DNA from: Candidatus Manganitrophus noduliformans
GTDB lineage: Bacteria; Nitrospirota; Nitrospiria; SBBL01; Manganitrophaceae
Reading direction: 5' to 3'
Length of the DNA: 64,000 nucleotides
Assembly (NCBI RefSeq): GCF_012184425.1
Contig: NZ_VTOW01000003.1
Location: forward strand, 682,001-746,000
A program made the position numbers and the translations under genes. Numbering within the stretch: the stretch's first letter is position 1; each line of letters opens with the position of its first letter. Below, piece after piece: positions 26,918-36,930 of the stretch. The notes beneath the pieces were generated by a model. That model had not been told where the DNA came from. It made no database searches and saw nothing but the letters and a program-made list of their open reading frames with translations.

Positions 26918-27502
26918 TTAACCTGGAGGATCGATCTGATCGATCGTCGCAACGGAAGCCCCCCTCTTTTTCATCTCTTCGACCGCTTTTTCGCTGTCGC
27001 CGGGCTGGACCTCCACGCCGCGCGAGGCGTCTTCCAAAAGGACCGTCTCGAACCCCGCATTGAGCGCATCCAGGACGGTGTTCTTCACGCAATAATCGGT
27101 GGCGAGGCCTCCGACGAAGAGCCGTTCGATCCGCTGCCGCTTGAGCCGTTCCGTCAGGTCCGTCCCTTGAAAGCCGGAGTAAGCTTCCCTGTCGGGATCG
27201 GTTCCCTTCGAGATGATCGTCGCGTTTTTCGGGAGGGTCAGACGGGGGTGAAATTCGGCCCCTTCCGTTCCTTGCACGCAATGCGGCGGCCAGGGGCCGC
27301 CCCGCTCCTTAAAAGAGAGATGATTTTCCGGGTGCCAATCGCGCGTCGCATAAATCGGCGCATTCGATCTTACAAAAAGATCGGCATACCGGTTTAGGAT
27401 GGATACGACCGAATCTCCCGCGGAGACCGGCAGAGCCCCTCCCGGACAAAAGTCGTTCTGAACGTCCACCACGATCAATGCCGTTTTGTCGGTGATCTTC
27501 AT
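26918..27502 (-). CDS. pncA: Nicotinamidase
   Basis: 194 residues of the isochorismatase-fold family. The triad is visible: Asp in VVDVQNDFCPGG, Lys in IISKGTDPDREAYSGF and Cys in GLATDYCVKNT. Metal ligands lie in TRDWHPENHLSF. The enzyme converts nicotinamide to nicotinate for NAD salvage. It is monocistronic and convergent with the lipid-kinase gene. Confidence 0.93.
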   Translation of the reverse strand: MKITDKTALIVVDVQNDFCPGGALPVSAGDSVVSILNRYADLFVRSNAPIYATRDWHPENHLSFKERGGPWPPHCVQGTEGAEFHPRLTLPKNATIISKGTDPDREAYSGFQGTDLTERLKRQRIERLFVGGLATDYCVKNTVLDALNAGFETVLLEDASRGVEVQPGDSEKAVEEMKKRGASVATIDQIDPPG

Positions 27503-27568
27503 TCGCTTTCCCCATCACTCAAAATTATATAAAATCAAAGAGAGAAGGGGCAACAGATTTTCAAAGCC

Positions 27569-27596
27569 TTGATTTTTCGGAAAGTGTCGATATAAT
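27569..27596 (+). promoter_or_regulatory. Putative promoter of the first hybrid histidine kinase
   Basis: TTGATT, 16-base spacer, TATAAT, about 45 bases before the start at 27642. Confidence 0.55.
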
Positions 27597-27641
27597 GAAT
27601 TATCTGTTAAAATTATACTCAAACAGGGCTATCAGAAATAA

Positions 27642-30569
27642 ATGTTCGGGAAACATCATCGACTCCTGTTGAGGTACGGCCTCGGCCCGCTGGTCTTGCT
27701 TATCGCACTCTTCCTTAAAGAATGGGCGGGTGCCGTCTTCAGTGCGCAAGGGCCTTTCCTCCTTCTTTTTGTCCCGATCCTCATCAGCGCCTGGCGCGGC
27801 GGACCGGGACCCGCCCTCGTAACGACTTTCCTCGCCGCCGCCGCGTCCGATTATTTTTTCCTCCCTCCCCTCCACTCCTTTGGACGATTCGACCGGAGCA
27901 CTCTGATCCAGTTCAGCCTCTTCATTCTCGAAGGGATCGCGATCAGCGCTTTCGCCGCGGTCGTGCATGCGTCCAAGCGGCGCGTCGATCGGACGGCTCC
28001 GCCGGAAACAGCGAATCCGGAACTGCAGGACCAGATCGCCGAAAAGAACCGGACGGAAGAGCAGCTCCGAAAAAGCGAGCATCAGCTCGCCATGGCGCAG
28101 GAAATCGCCTCCCTCGGAAGTTGGGAGTGGGATATTCGAGAAAACAAAGTGACCTGGTCGGATGAGCTCTACCGAATCTACGGCCTCACCCCCCAGTTTT
28201 CAGAAATGACTTATGAAATATTCCTCGATCGTGTGCACCCGGACGACCGCTTCCGCACGCAGGAAATGATCAGACGGGCGCTCTCCGACCAACCGTCGTT
28301 CAGCTTTTCCCACCGGATTGTTCGTCCCGACGGCGCCGTCCGGACGCTTCAAGCGCGGGGGGAGGTGGATCGCGGCCCGGACGGCCAACCGATAAAAATG
28401 ATCGGCACCGGGCAGGACATTACGGAGCGGAGCGAGGCGGAAGAGGAGTTGCGACGCGCGGAAGACTTTCTCAACTCCATCGTCGAAAACCTTCCCAACA
28501 TGATTTTCGTGAAGGAGGCGCAGGAGCTTCGGTTCGTGCGATTCAACAAAGCCGGCGAAGCGCTGTTGGGCTACCCCAGAGAGGATTTGATCGGAAAAAA
28601 CGACTATGATTTTTTTCCGAAAGAACAGGCCGATTTTTTCGTCTCTAAAGACCGCCAGGTGCTCAACGAGGGCCGACTGGTCGATATTCCGGAAGAGCCG
28701 ATCCAGACCCGGCGCCTCGGCATGAGGATCCTGCATACCAAGAAGATCCCCCTCTACGACAAAGAAGGAAAACCGCTCTACCTCTTGGGCATCTCCGAAG
28801 ATATCACCGAGCGGAAGAAGGCCGAGGAAGAGCGGGAGCAACTGGTCCGAGAGCAGACGGCGCGCATCGAAGCCGAAGCGGCCCAAGAGCGGCTGACCTT
28901 TCTTTCCGAGGCCGGGGCGCTTCTGACCTCCTCCCTCGAATACGAGGCGATCCTCACCCGCCTGGCCGAGTTGGCCGTTCCCCGCCTGGCCGACGGGTGC
29001 ACCGTCAGCATCGTCGAGAAGGATGGATCGATCCATCCCGTCGCGTTGTCTCATGTCGATCCGGAAAAGGCGAAACGGCTCCAGGAGATCCAGGAACGTT
29101 ATCCGATCGATCCGAATCAGGCCGAGGGGGTGCCGCAGGTGCTGCGGTCGGGCCGTCCTGAGATCTACACGGAAATTTCCGACGCAAATCTGGCCGGATC
29201 CGCCCGGGATGAAGCCCATCTTCGACTGCTGCGGGAGATCGGGCCTCGATCGATGATGACCGTTCCGCTCATCCTTCAGGGCCGTCCGATCGGAGCGATG
29301 ACCTTCCTTTCCGCCGAGTCCGGCCGCATATACAGCCCCAAGGATCTCGCCCTGGCGCAGGACCTTGCCCGGCGGGCCGCTCTCGCCATCGAGAATGCGC
29401 GCCTTTACCGGCAGGCCCAGGAGGCAAACCACGCCAAGGACGAATTTCTGGCGGTGGTCTCCCATGAGCTTCGAACCCCCCTCAATGCTATATTGGGATG
29501 GTCCCACATTATGCAAGGAGAGGATCTCGACGCGGAGACGAAGCGGCGCGCCCTGGAATCGATCTCAAGGAACGCCACGTCGCAAGCGCAACTGATCGAG
29601 GACCTTCTGGACGTCTCCCGGATCATTACCGGAAAACTCCACATGGAGACCCGCCAAATGGAGGTCGCCCCGGTTCTCCGCGCGGCCATCGATTCGGTTC
29701 AGCCGGCCGCCGACGCGAAAGGAATTTCCATCACATCGCGCCTCTCCGATCCGTCGATCTCCGTCTTGGGAGATCCCGATCGGCTTCAACAGGTCATTTG
29801 GAATCTGATCTCCAACGCAATCAAATTCACCCCCCGGCAAGGGAGCGTTTCCATTGAGGCGGATCAAATCGATTCCGACGTTCAAATCCGCGTTCGCGAC
29901 ACCGGAATAGGGATCGCTCCCGATTTTCTTCCCTATGTGTTCGACCGGTTCCGGCAGGCCGACTCCTCAAGCACCCGCACGCATAGCGGCCTCGGCCTGG
30001 GTCTGGCGATTGTCCGCCATCTTGTCGAACTTCATGGAGGAACCGTCTCCGCGGAGAGTCCCGGAAAAGGAAAAGGGGCGACCTTCACCGTTAAATTACC
30101 CGGCCGATCGGTCCGGATGAAGGAGGAGACGCGGCGTCTTTCGACCGTGATCCAACACGTCGATTCGGAGAAGCGTCCGATCCTGCTTCATGGTTTGCGG
30201 GTGCTGGTGGTGGATGATGAAGCGGATGCGCGGGATGTTGTGATGACGACCCTCAGACAATGTCAGGCGGAGGTCACAGCGGTCGGATCGGTGAAAGAAG
30301 CGATGAGAGTCTTTGCGGAAGCGCGCCCCGATATCTTGGTAAGCGATATCGCCATGCCCGAAGAAGACGGATATGACCTGATTCGGAAAATCCGGGCGCT
30401 GGCGCCGGAGCAAGGGGGAAACATTCCCGCCTTGGCCCTGACGGCCTATTCGAGAACGGAAGACGGCAAGAAAATTCTTTCGGCAGGCTTCCAGACCCAT
30501 CTTTCGAAGCCGGTCCAACCGGCGCAGCTTGCGGCCGCCGTCGCCCGGCTCGACGGAAAAGAAAGATGA
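27642..30569 (+). CDS. DUF4118/PAS/PAS/GAF hybrid sensor histidine kinase
   Basis: 975 residues. A KdpD-like four-helix membrane domain (DUF4118, about 10-110) is followed by PAS at about 140-265, PAS at about 275-405, GAF at about 425-590, HisKA with the phospho-His in VVSHELRTPLNAI near 605, HATPase (NLISNAIKF, DTGIGIAP, GLGLGLAIVRHLVELHGG) to about 825 and a receiver domain from about 852 with its Asp in LVSDIAMPEEDGY. A membrane-bound, multi-input phosphorelay start. It is strongly related to the kinase at 37717-39687. No DNA-binding partner is adjacent. Confidence 0.95.
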   Translation: MFGKHHRLLLRYGLGPLVLLIALFLKEWAGAVFSAQGPFLLLFVPILISAWRGGPGPALVTTFLAAAASDYFFLPPLHSFGRFDRSTLIQFSLFILEGIAISAFAAVVHASKRRVDRTAPPETANPELQDQIAEKNRTEEQLRKSEHQLAMAQEIASLGSWEWDIRENKVTWSDELYRIYGLTPQFSEMTYEIFLDRVHPDDRFRTQEMIRRALSDQPSFSFSHRIVRPDGAVRTLQARGEVDRGPDGQPIKMIGTGQDITERSEAEEELRRAEDFLNSIVENLPNMIFVKEAQELRFVRFNKAGEALLGYPREDLIGKNDYDFFPKEQADFFVSKDRQVLNEGRLVDIPEEPIQTRRLGMRILHTKKIPLYDKEGKPLYLLGISEDITERKKAEEEREQLVREQTARIEAEAAQERLTFLSEAGALLTSSLEYEAILTRLAELAVPRLADGCTVSIVEKDGSIHPVALSHVDPEKAKRLQEIQERYPIDPNQAEGVPQVLRSGRPEIYTEISDANLAGSARDEAHLRLLREIGPRSMMTVPLILQGRPIGAMTFLSAESGRIYSPKDLALAQDLARRAALAIENARLYRQAQEANHAKDEFLAVVSHELRTPLNAILGWSHIMQGEDLDAETKRRALESISRNATSQAQLIEDLLDVSRIITGKLHMETRQMEVAPVLRAAIDSVQPAADAKGISITSRLSDPSISVLGDPDRLQQVIWNLISNAIKFTPRQGSVSIEADQIDSDVQIRVRDTGIGIAPDFLPYVFDRFRQADSSSTRTHSGLGLGLAIVRHLVELHGGTVSAESPGKGKGATFTVKLPGRSVRMKEETRRLSTVIQHVDSEKRPILLHGLRVLVVDDEADARDVVMTTLRQCQAEVTAVGSVKEAMRVFAEARPDILVSDIAMPEEDGYDLIRKIRALAPEQGGNIPALALTAYSRTEDGKKILSAGFQTHLSKPVQPAQLAAAVARLDGKER

Positions 30570-30627
30570 GCGCTCTCCGCCTCTGTCGAACCGACCGCGA
30601 TGATTTTTACCTGACATGGGGCCGGAG

Positions 30628-33396
30628 CTAGAGACGTTTTCCCTCGGCTAGTACTTTCGTCGCTTCTTCGGCGGGAAGGGGTTTGCTGAAGAGATATCCC
30701 TGCACCTCGTCACATCCGATGGAACGCAAAAAATCGAGCTGTTCCTGCGTCTCCACCCCTTCTGCAATCGTTTTCAGCTGCAAGGTGTGACCGAGAACCA
30801 CAATGGCATTGGTGATGGCGGCATCGTCCGGATCTTTCACGACATCGCGGACAAACGATTGATCGATCTTCAGCTTATTCACCGGGAACCGTTTCAGATA
30901 GTTGAGGGAGGAGTAACCGGTGCCGAAATCGTCGATTGAAATGGCGATTCCAAGTTGGTGGAATTCATCCAACGCCGTGATCGTCACGTCGGTGCTTTTC
31001 ATGATCGTCCCTTCCGTCAGCTCGAGCTCCAGGTAATGCGGCTCGAGTCCGGTCTCTCGAAGGGTGGCGACGACCCCCTTTCGAAAATCTTTCTCGTAAA
31101 ACTGGCGCGCCGAGAGGTTGACCGCCATCCGGATCGGCCTCAACCCCAGTTCCTGCCACGTTTTATTTTGTCGGCACGCTGTTTTCAACACCCATTCGCT
31201 GATTGGAACGATGAGGCCGGTCTCCTCGGCGAGCGGAATAAATTGAGCGGGGGAGACCATTCCAAGGTCGGGGTGTCGCCAACGGATCAACGCCTCCATT
31301 CCGACGATTTCTCCGGTGGCCAAGGAGACGAAAGGTTGAAAATGAAGCAAAAATTCATTCCGTTCCAACGCATGCCTCAAATTGGTCTCAAGGGCGAGTC
31401 GCTCTAGGGCCTTCACATTCATGTTCGGGGAAAAGTGTTGATAGTTATTACGCCCCTGTTCTTTGGCTTTGTACATGGCGGTGTCGGCATTTTTGAGAAG
31501 GGTCTCGGCGTCTCGACCGTCGTTGGGAAAGAGGCTGATCCCGATGCTGACGGTGATGAAGAGCTCATGCTCTTTAAGTAAAAAGGGTTTTGAGAGGCTC
31601 TCCAAGATCTTTTGACAGACTTTCGCGACATCTTCGGCCTTGGCCACGTCATCCAGAATAATCACGAACTCGTCTCCGCCGAGGCGAGCCACGGTGTCTC
31701 CGCTGCGGAGAAGGAGCCCGAGCCGTTTCGAGACCTCTTGGAGAAGCAGATCGCCGACGGCATGGCCCAAGGTGTCGTTAATCACTTTGAATCGATCGAG
31801 ATCGAGGAAGAGGACCGCCACGAGCCGATTCCGCCATGCCACCCGGGAGATCGCCTGACCGAGCCGGTCGTAAAAAAGGGTTCGGTTCGGCAGATTCGTC
31901 AGCGCGTCATGGCTGGCGAGATAGTTCAGACGCTCGACCGACTTTTTCCGCTCCGTAATGTCTTGCGCGACACAGATGATTCCTTCTATTTTTCCCTGAT
32001 GGTTTTTCATGGCGGAGCCGGAGAAGAAGACCGGGATTGATTGCCCCGACTTCTCAAAATAAGTCGTTTCAATATTGTTGAGGAACCCTTTTTCCGTCGG
32101 CGATTTCAGCGCCATCGCCATCGTAAGCAGGTCGTCCGGGAAGATCCGGCTGACCTTCCGGTTGATGAGTTCTTCCTCGGTAAATCCAAGCAGATCGAGC
32201 GTGGCTTTATTGACCCTTTCGATCAACCCTTCCGTATTGATCACGATCAAGCTGTTGATCATGTTCCCGATGATGGAATCGACGTAGTTTTTATCGACCA
32301 GTTGGTCTCGTTGCTTTTTCAGGTCCTCGATCATCTGGTTGAAGGTCAGGGTAAACGATCCAATCTCGTCTTTCGAAAGCGGTTTTGCTTTGCCTTCGAA
32401 GTCTCCCTGTGCGACGCGGCTTGCGATTTGAGAGATCTCCAGAATTGGATCGGTCAATGTTCGCGTGACGAAGACCGAAACGATCAGGACGAGGATGGCG
32501 ACGCCGAACACAACGGTCACGATCGCCCACTTCAGTCGTTGTATCGGTTCGAAAGCGGCCTTAAGATCCCTGACGACCAGGACGCTCCAACCGAGCCCCT
32601 GAAAATCGCGATAACCTTTTGAATAGTCATAGCCGATGAGAGACGCTCTCCCCTCTTCGTCATTCTCGATCAAATATCCCCTTCCCTTTCGGATGGCCGA
32701 CGCGGCCGATTGCAACTTGAACTCGACCAGGTTTCGTTTAAAGAGAATCTCCTGCTCGGCCTCGGGAGCGGAAATGACCAAGCCGTCTCCGCGAATGAGC
32801 AGCAGACGCGGCGATCCCGTTTCCCCTTGGACCACCTGGGTCATCTTGGCGAGCTCATCCGCCTTCCATCTTCCGGTGAGGACGCCGATCACCTTCTCTT
32901 TTTCCGATTTCGATCGGATCGGGAAGGCGAAGGTCACCCCCCATCCCTTCTCGGTGTCCTCCTCACGGACATCTTGAATGGCCCCCTCCCCTCGGATCGC
33001 TTTCATGAAGAGATTTTCTTGGTTGAATTCCGACCCGATCCGATCCGGACGGCTGGAGGCGATGATGGTTCCATCCGTATTGAGAACATGGATCGAGGAG
33101 AAAGAGCCGTACTCTTCAGACAATCGGATCAGGAAGGAGGAGATCCTTCCATCCAGGTCGCCCGTGATCACCTCTTCCATGAGCTCCAGTTCGGCCCACG
33201 TTTTTACATTGCGATGGACATCGTAGAGGCTGCGGTCCACCTTGTCGATCGTTTGATTCGCAATCTGCTGGAAGCTTCCCCCGAGGCTTTGCATGATGGC
33301 GGTTTGACCGGTTTTGTAAGCGAAGGCGCCGATGAGGACCAATGGGATCAGGGAGAAGGTGAGAAAAATAAGGGTCGTCTTTGTCCGAATCTTCAT
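30628..33396 (-). CDS. Membrane Cache-HAMP-PAS-GGDEF-EAL cyclic-di-GMP protein
   Basis: 922 residues. Two membrane segments (about 8-28 and 285-305) bracket a periplasmic Cache-type sensor. HAMP (about 305-360), PAS (about 375-490), GGDEF (about 500-660, intact RLGGDEFVIIL) and EAL (about 670-920, EALIRWRHPDLG and DDFGTGYSSLNYLKRFP) follow. Both catalytic signatures look intact, so it may make or degrade c-di-GMP. It is the last gene after the porin and the phosphate-binding-like protein, so the Cache domain may sense what they handle. Confidence 0.94.
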   Translation of the reverse strand: MKIRTKTTLIFLTFSLIPLVLIGAFAYKTGQTAIMQSLGGSFQQIANQTIDKVDRSLYDVHRNVKTWAELELMEEVITGDLDGRISSFLIRLSEEYGSFSSIHVLNTDGTIIASSRPDRIGSEFNQENLFMKAIRGEGAIQDVREEDTEKGWGVTFAFPIRSKSEKEKVIGVLTGRWKADELAKMTQVVQGETGSPRLLLIRGDGLVISAPEAEQEILFKRNLVEFKLQSAASAIRKGRGYLIENDEEGRASLIGYDYSKGYRDFQGLGWSVLVVRDLKAAFEPIQRLKWAIVTVVFGVAILVLIVSVFVTRTLTDPILEISQIASRVAQGDFEGKAKPLSKDEIGSFTLTFNQMIEDLKKQRDQLVDKNYVDSIIGNMINSLIVINTEGLIERVNKATLDLLGFTEEELINRKVSRIFPDDLLTMAMALKSPTEKGFLNNIETTYFEKSGQSIPVFFSGSAMKNHQGKIEGIICVAQDITERKKSVERLNYLASHDALTNLPNRTLFYDRLGQAISRVAWRNRLVAVLFLDLDRFKVINDTLGHAVGDLLLQEVSKRLGLLLRSGDTVARLGGDEFVIILDDVAKAEDVAKVCQKILESLSKPFLLKEHELFITVSIGISLFPNDGRDAETLLKNADTAMYKAKEQGRNNYQHFSPNMNVKALERLALETNLRHALERNEFLLHFQPFVSLATGEIVGMEALIRWRHPDLGMVSPAQFIPLAEETGLIVPISEWVLKTACRQNKTWQELGLRPIRMAVNLSARQFYEKDFRKGVVATLRETGLEPHYLELELTEGTIMKSTDVTITALDEFHQLGIAISIDDFGTGYSSLNYLKRFPVNKLKIDQSFVRDVVKDPDDAAITNAIVVLGHTLQLKTIAEGVETQEQLDFLRSIGCDEVQGYLFSKPLPAEEATKVLAEGKRL

Positions 33397-33411
33397 AACG
33401 CCTTTCAGCGG

Positions 33412-33888
33412 CTACCGATCGGCGAGAGAGTAGCCCGGTTCCCCCGGCCGTTTTCCGTCGATAGAAAGCGTCTTGACGCTGTCATCCGTTTCCGCGGCAT
33501 CAATGTACCCGATCGACATCGGAGAACGGCTGATGAAACGCTTCACCGCACCGTTGGATCTGAGCGTTTTGGGAAACGAGGAGATCTCTCCCCTGAACAT
33601 CTTGGCCAGCCAAAATTTCTTCAGCGCTTCAGGGTCCATTTTGTAGATTTTCCGGAGGACGATTTCTTTTTCAACGCTCCCGGTTTCCTGCATCAGGAAA
33701 TAAATTTTCTTCCGCTGATCCCAATATTGTTTTTCCTGCTTGAAAATCCGGATCAACTCTTCCGACGACAGATCATCGATCGGATTCTCTTTGTTCACGA
33801 TGACGGCCAGCTCTAAACCATACGCGCCGGCACACAGGGTGAAGGTCAATAGGATTACCAGGATGGTGAGCGATAAGCTTTTCAACAC
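33412..33888 (-). CDS. Truncated PstS-like periplasmic binding protein
   Basis: 158 residues from a GTG at 33888. A signal peptide (LSLTILVILLTFTLCAGAYG) is followed by a single lobe of the PBP-like_2/PstS fold (LAVIVNKENPIDDLSSEELIRIFKQEKQYWDQRKKI and SPMSIGYIDAAETDDSVKTLSIDG). Such half-size proteins, about half of PstS, are frequent beside GGDEF/EAL or HAMP sensor genes and are thought to act as ligand-presenting partners. It sits 15 bp upstream of the c-di-GMP gene and 10 bp after the porin. Confidence 0.83.
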   Translation of the reverse strand: MLKSLSLTILVILLTFTLCAGAYGLELAVIVNKENPIDDLSSEELIRIFKQEKQYWDQRKKIYFLMQETGSVEKEIVLRKIYKMDPEALKKFWLAKMFRGEISSFPKTLRSNGAVKRFISRSPMSIGYIDAAETDDSVKTLSIDGKRPGEPGYSLADR

Positions 33889-33898
33889 CGACCGTTGG

Positions 33899-35170
33899 CT
33901 AAAAAGTGGCGGAAGAGTTCAGGTTGATGAATTGAGACCGTTCATCACCGGGATTGCGAGCAAACCCGTATTCCATTTTCAGAGCGTTCCAGGAAAACAG
34001 ATCCCACCGGAGTCCGAAGGTATGTTTCGTGATATCGATCTGCTTGGAAGTCAGATAAGGATCCCCTTCCCCGAAATTCACCCGATCGAACCGATAATAC
34101 GGGGTCCACTCGTCCGTCTTATACCCCCCCTGCAGATAAAATCCGATCGTGTCGAAATCTTTTCCCGATGTTTGATCGTGATGATCGATCTTAAAAATCT
34201 CTCCGAGGAGCTCGGCCTGATGACGGAAATAGACCGCATAGGCTCCCATAATCCGCTCGTCGATCGGCTCTACTCTCGTCGGGTTGGTCGGATCGGCGGG
34301 TATTTTGTCGAGATAAAGGCTTCCCCCCACCTGAAGCCCTTCGATCAGCCGCGGCGTGAGGCCGAGCAAGAAGTTGAAGGCCTTTGAATCATTGTCGTCT
34401 CTGAGGTTTTGAATCGCATCGGCCGCATTCGTCGTTTTGCCCCGACCGTTGGTCACCCCGAGATGGTATTCCAAATGAAGAGGGCGCAACGCCTTTGTCC
34501 CGAAGAATTCAACCCCGACGGAATGCACCGGCAAGAGGCCGTGATCATATTCATCGAAGCGGTAGATTTCGGGTCTCAGAACGGTGGTTTGAAGCCATGT
34601 TCCATGATGGTAGGTATGATTCCAGTATCCCAAAGCCGTGTGCATTCGGCCGATCTGCAGATTGACAAGATCGGAGAATGAATATTTCAGAATGACCCGC
34701 TGCATCTCGAAAACGAGTCGGTTTTGGACCGCCACCGGATAAAAGACCATCTCCGTCAAAAAGCTGACCTTTTCCGAAATTTCAGCGGTGAGGAACAAAT
34801 CGAGCTCCCCTGTTGTAAACGACTTGCTGTGTTCGTCTTCGCCGATGTTGGCATTGAAACCAAAATCCCAAAATCCCGTTATTTTCAGCGCCGAAATTCC
34901 GCCGTCCTGACCTTCCGATTCTCCGTCGTAAAGATGGAGCGTCTCATCCCCCTCGGGTAAATTGTTTCGCCCCAACGCATCTGTTATTGGGGATAAAGAA
35001 TCGATCGTTTCTCTTTGTTTTCCGATTTCCTTTTCCAGTCGTTTGTTTTTTTCTTCGATCTTCTCGACCCTTTCGCTCAACTCAGAGAAGGACTCCGGCG
35101 CTGCAAAGGCGAGCGGTGTGAAGAAAGTAGATAGGACGAGCCATGACGACATGATGATGGATCGACGCAT
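33899..35170 (-). CDS. Porin-like outer-membrane beta-barrel protein
   Basis: 423 residues. A signal peptide (MRRSIIMSSWLVLSTFFTPLAFA) precedes a coiled coil (about 28-65, ELSERVEKIEEKNKRLEKEIG) and a long region of alternating polar/hydrophobic strands ending in Phe (LNLNSSATF), as in beta-barrels inserted by BAM. It resembles phosphate-selective porin O/P-like proteins that pair with PstS-like genes. It is the first gene of the porin, binding-protein, GGDEF-EAL operon. Confidence 0.82.
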   Translation of the reverse strand: MRRSIIMSSWLVLSTFFTPLAFAAPESFSELSERVEKIEEKNKRLEKEIGKQRETIDSLSPITDALGRNNLPEGDETLHLYDGESEGQDGGISALKITGFWDFGFNANIGEDEHSKSFTTGELDLFLTAEISEKVSFLTEMVFYPVAVQNRLVFEMQRVILKYSFSDLVNLQIGRMHTALGYWNHTYHHGTWLQTTVLRPEIYRFDEYDHGLLPVHSVGVEFFGTKALRPLHLEYHLGVTNGRGKTTNAADAIQNLRDDNDSKAFNFLLGLTPRLIEGLQVGGSLYLDKIPADPTNPTRVEPIDERIMGAYAVYFRHQAELLGEIFKIDHHDQTSGKDFDTIGFYLQGGYKTDEWTPYYRFDRVNFGEGDPYLTSKQIDITKHTFGLRWDLFSWNALKMEYGFARNPGDERSQFINLNSSATF

Positions 35171-35242
35171 CTTGATCTCCGTTCGTTTTTGGGATAAACC
35201 GAGTTGGAGTGCGAAAGGTTTCCTTCCGCAGTCGCCTTTACA

Positions 35243-35270
35243 AATCTAACAGAGGGATTCGGATTGTCAA
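35243..35270 (-). promoter_or_regulatory. Putative promoter of the porin operon
   Basis: Minus-strand TTGACA, 16-base spacer, TAGATT, about 75 bases before the porin start at 35170. I see nothing else in the rest of the 240-base gap to the M23 gene. Confidence 0.5.
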
Positions 35271-35410
35271 ATCGGAAAGGAGAATAAACGTGAAAATAGG
35301 TGGGGTTAGAGAAAGCAGCGCAGAGCGGTCCGCGCTGCCGGTGTTCAATGCGGTAAACGGTTTACGAAAAATAAGATGCGTCGATCTGTCGTCGAACAAG
35401 ATGAAGCGGT

Positions 35411-36703
35411 TTAGATCCGGCCGTTTCCAGGCGATCCAGAATCGAGGTGGCGGTTCATCTCCTCGACCGTTTCTTTGAAGGGAGCTTCCCACGCTTTCGG
35501 AAGCGGCTCCCCCCGAACGACGTCGGCGTTTTTCGGGTTGATCGGTTTGCCGTGCCGCATGAGGGTGTAGTGAAGGTGCGGTCCGGTGCTCAGTCCGGTC
35601 GAGCCGACCCGTCCGATCATCTCTCCCTGCTCGACTTTTTTTCCCTTCCGCATCCCCTTTCCGTAACTTGAGAGATGTCCGTAAAGGGTGCTGTATCCGT
35701 TTCGATGCTGGATAATGACCGTTTTCCCGTGTCCTCCGTTCCAGCCGACGAACTTCACTGTCCCATTGCTGGCGGCCATGACCGGCGTGCCGCGGGGAGC
35801 GGCATAATCGACCCCCAAATGAGGCCGATTCACCTTGAGAACCGGATGAAAGCGCTTGGTCGTAAATCCGGAGCTGATGTAGCGGTAACGCAGAGGCGAT
35901 TTCAAGAAGGCCTTCTTCAGCGACCTTCCGTTTCCATCGTAGTAGTCCCCTTTTCCGTCGTCATTCGAGAAATGGTAAGCGCGATAGGCGCTCCCTTGGT
36001 TGATCAGCTCGGCCGCCAGCACCCGGCCGGTCCGGAGGATCTTTTCCTCGTTTTTAAACACCTCATAAACGACGCGGAAGTGATCGCCCGATTGAATCTC
36101 GGTGCTGAAGTCGACGTCCCAGGCGAAAATATCGGAGAGATCGAGAATGACTTCCGCCGGCACCCCGGAGCGCCGCGCCGATTCATAGAGGGTGTCCGAG
36201 ATGACTCCGTTGTGACTGACGAGGTCCCGTTCGAGAGGGGTTTTCTCTTCCACGACGTGGAACCCGTTTTCGGAACGCTCCACCTTCAGGGAGCGGAACG
36301 GATCGATCTGATACAACATCTTACCGACCGCCTGGGGGGCCTCTTCCAAGAAGACGATGATCTTTTGCCCGGGGATGATCTTCCTTAGATCGTACACTTT
36401 TTTGGCCGCTTTCATGATATCGAAAATCTCCGCATCGGAAATCCCCAAGACGGAGAGAACCGCAAAAAGCGAATCGCCCGATTTGAACGTATGCTCCTTT
36501 ACGATTTCTTTTACGATTTCTTCGGGGCTCTCCGGGGCCAGGGCGGAGAGGATATCGGGGGCGATCTCGGAGGACGATCCCTCGGCCGATTCTTCATTCA
36601 CCGAGCCGGTTTCCCCCTCGGGGGAATCCTCCTCTGGCAGCCAATGCGACACGAGGTAGAGCGATAAGAAAAAAAGGGTTAATCCGAATCCGACTTTTCG
36701 CAT
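35411..36703 (-). CDS. M23 murein endopeptidase, MepM-like
   Basis: 430 residues. An N-terminal membrane anchor (VGFGLTLFFLSLYLVSHWL) is followed by an OapA/LysM-like domain (about 60-130, HTFKSGDSLFAVLSVLGISDAEI), a second all-beta domain and the lasso-type M23 zinc peptidase (about 290-400). Zn ligands are in FHPVLKVNRPHLGVDYAAP and in GPHLHYTL near the end. It cleaves peptidoglycan cross-links in the periplasm, as MepM/YebA does. A TATAAT on the minus strand near 36740 could be its -10. Confidence 0.92.
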   Translation of the reverse strand: MRKVGFGLTLFFLSLYLVSHWLPEEDSPEGETGSVNEESAEGSSSEIAPDILSALAPESPEEIVKEIVKEHTFKSGDSLFAVLSVLGISDAEIFDIMKAAKKVYDLRKIIPGQKIIVFLEEAPQAVGKMLYQIDPFRSLKVERSENGFHVVEEKTPLERDLVSHNGVISDTLYESARRSGVPAEVILDLSDIFAWDVDFSTEIQSGDHFRVVYEVFKNEEKILRTGRVLAAELINQGSAYRAYHFSNDDGKGDYYDGNGRSLKKAFLKSPLRYRYISSGFTTKRFHPVLKVNRPHLGVDYAAPRGTPVMAASNGTVKFVGWNGGHGKTVIIQHRNGYSTLYGHLSSYGKGMRKGKKVEQGEMIGRVGSTGLSTGPHLHYTLMRHGKPINPKNADVVRGEPLPKAWEAPFKETVEEMNRHLDSGSPGNGRI

Positions 36704-36930
36704 AGAACCTCAAACCGATACAGAGAAGTTGATATTATTATATCCGATGCGAGGATTTTAAAACGAGAAAAAAATGAAAAGGCCGCTGCATTGTAACACA
36801 AAAAAAGCCGGATCGATCCATTTTTATTTAAATTTTCTAAAGAAAGTGACGTAGATCATCAAAACGGCGGGGACTCGGACAGTGTTTCTTTACCGCCGAC
36901 TGTGTTATGCTCGGCGCAACGGAGGGATCG

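Noticed and set aside
28200-29516. 438-codon minus-strand ORF
   Set aside because: Antisense to the PAS/GAF part of the hybrid kinase; no domain likeness.
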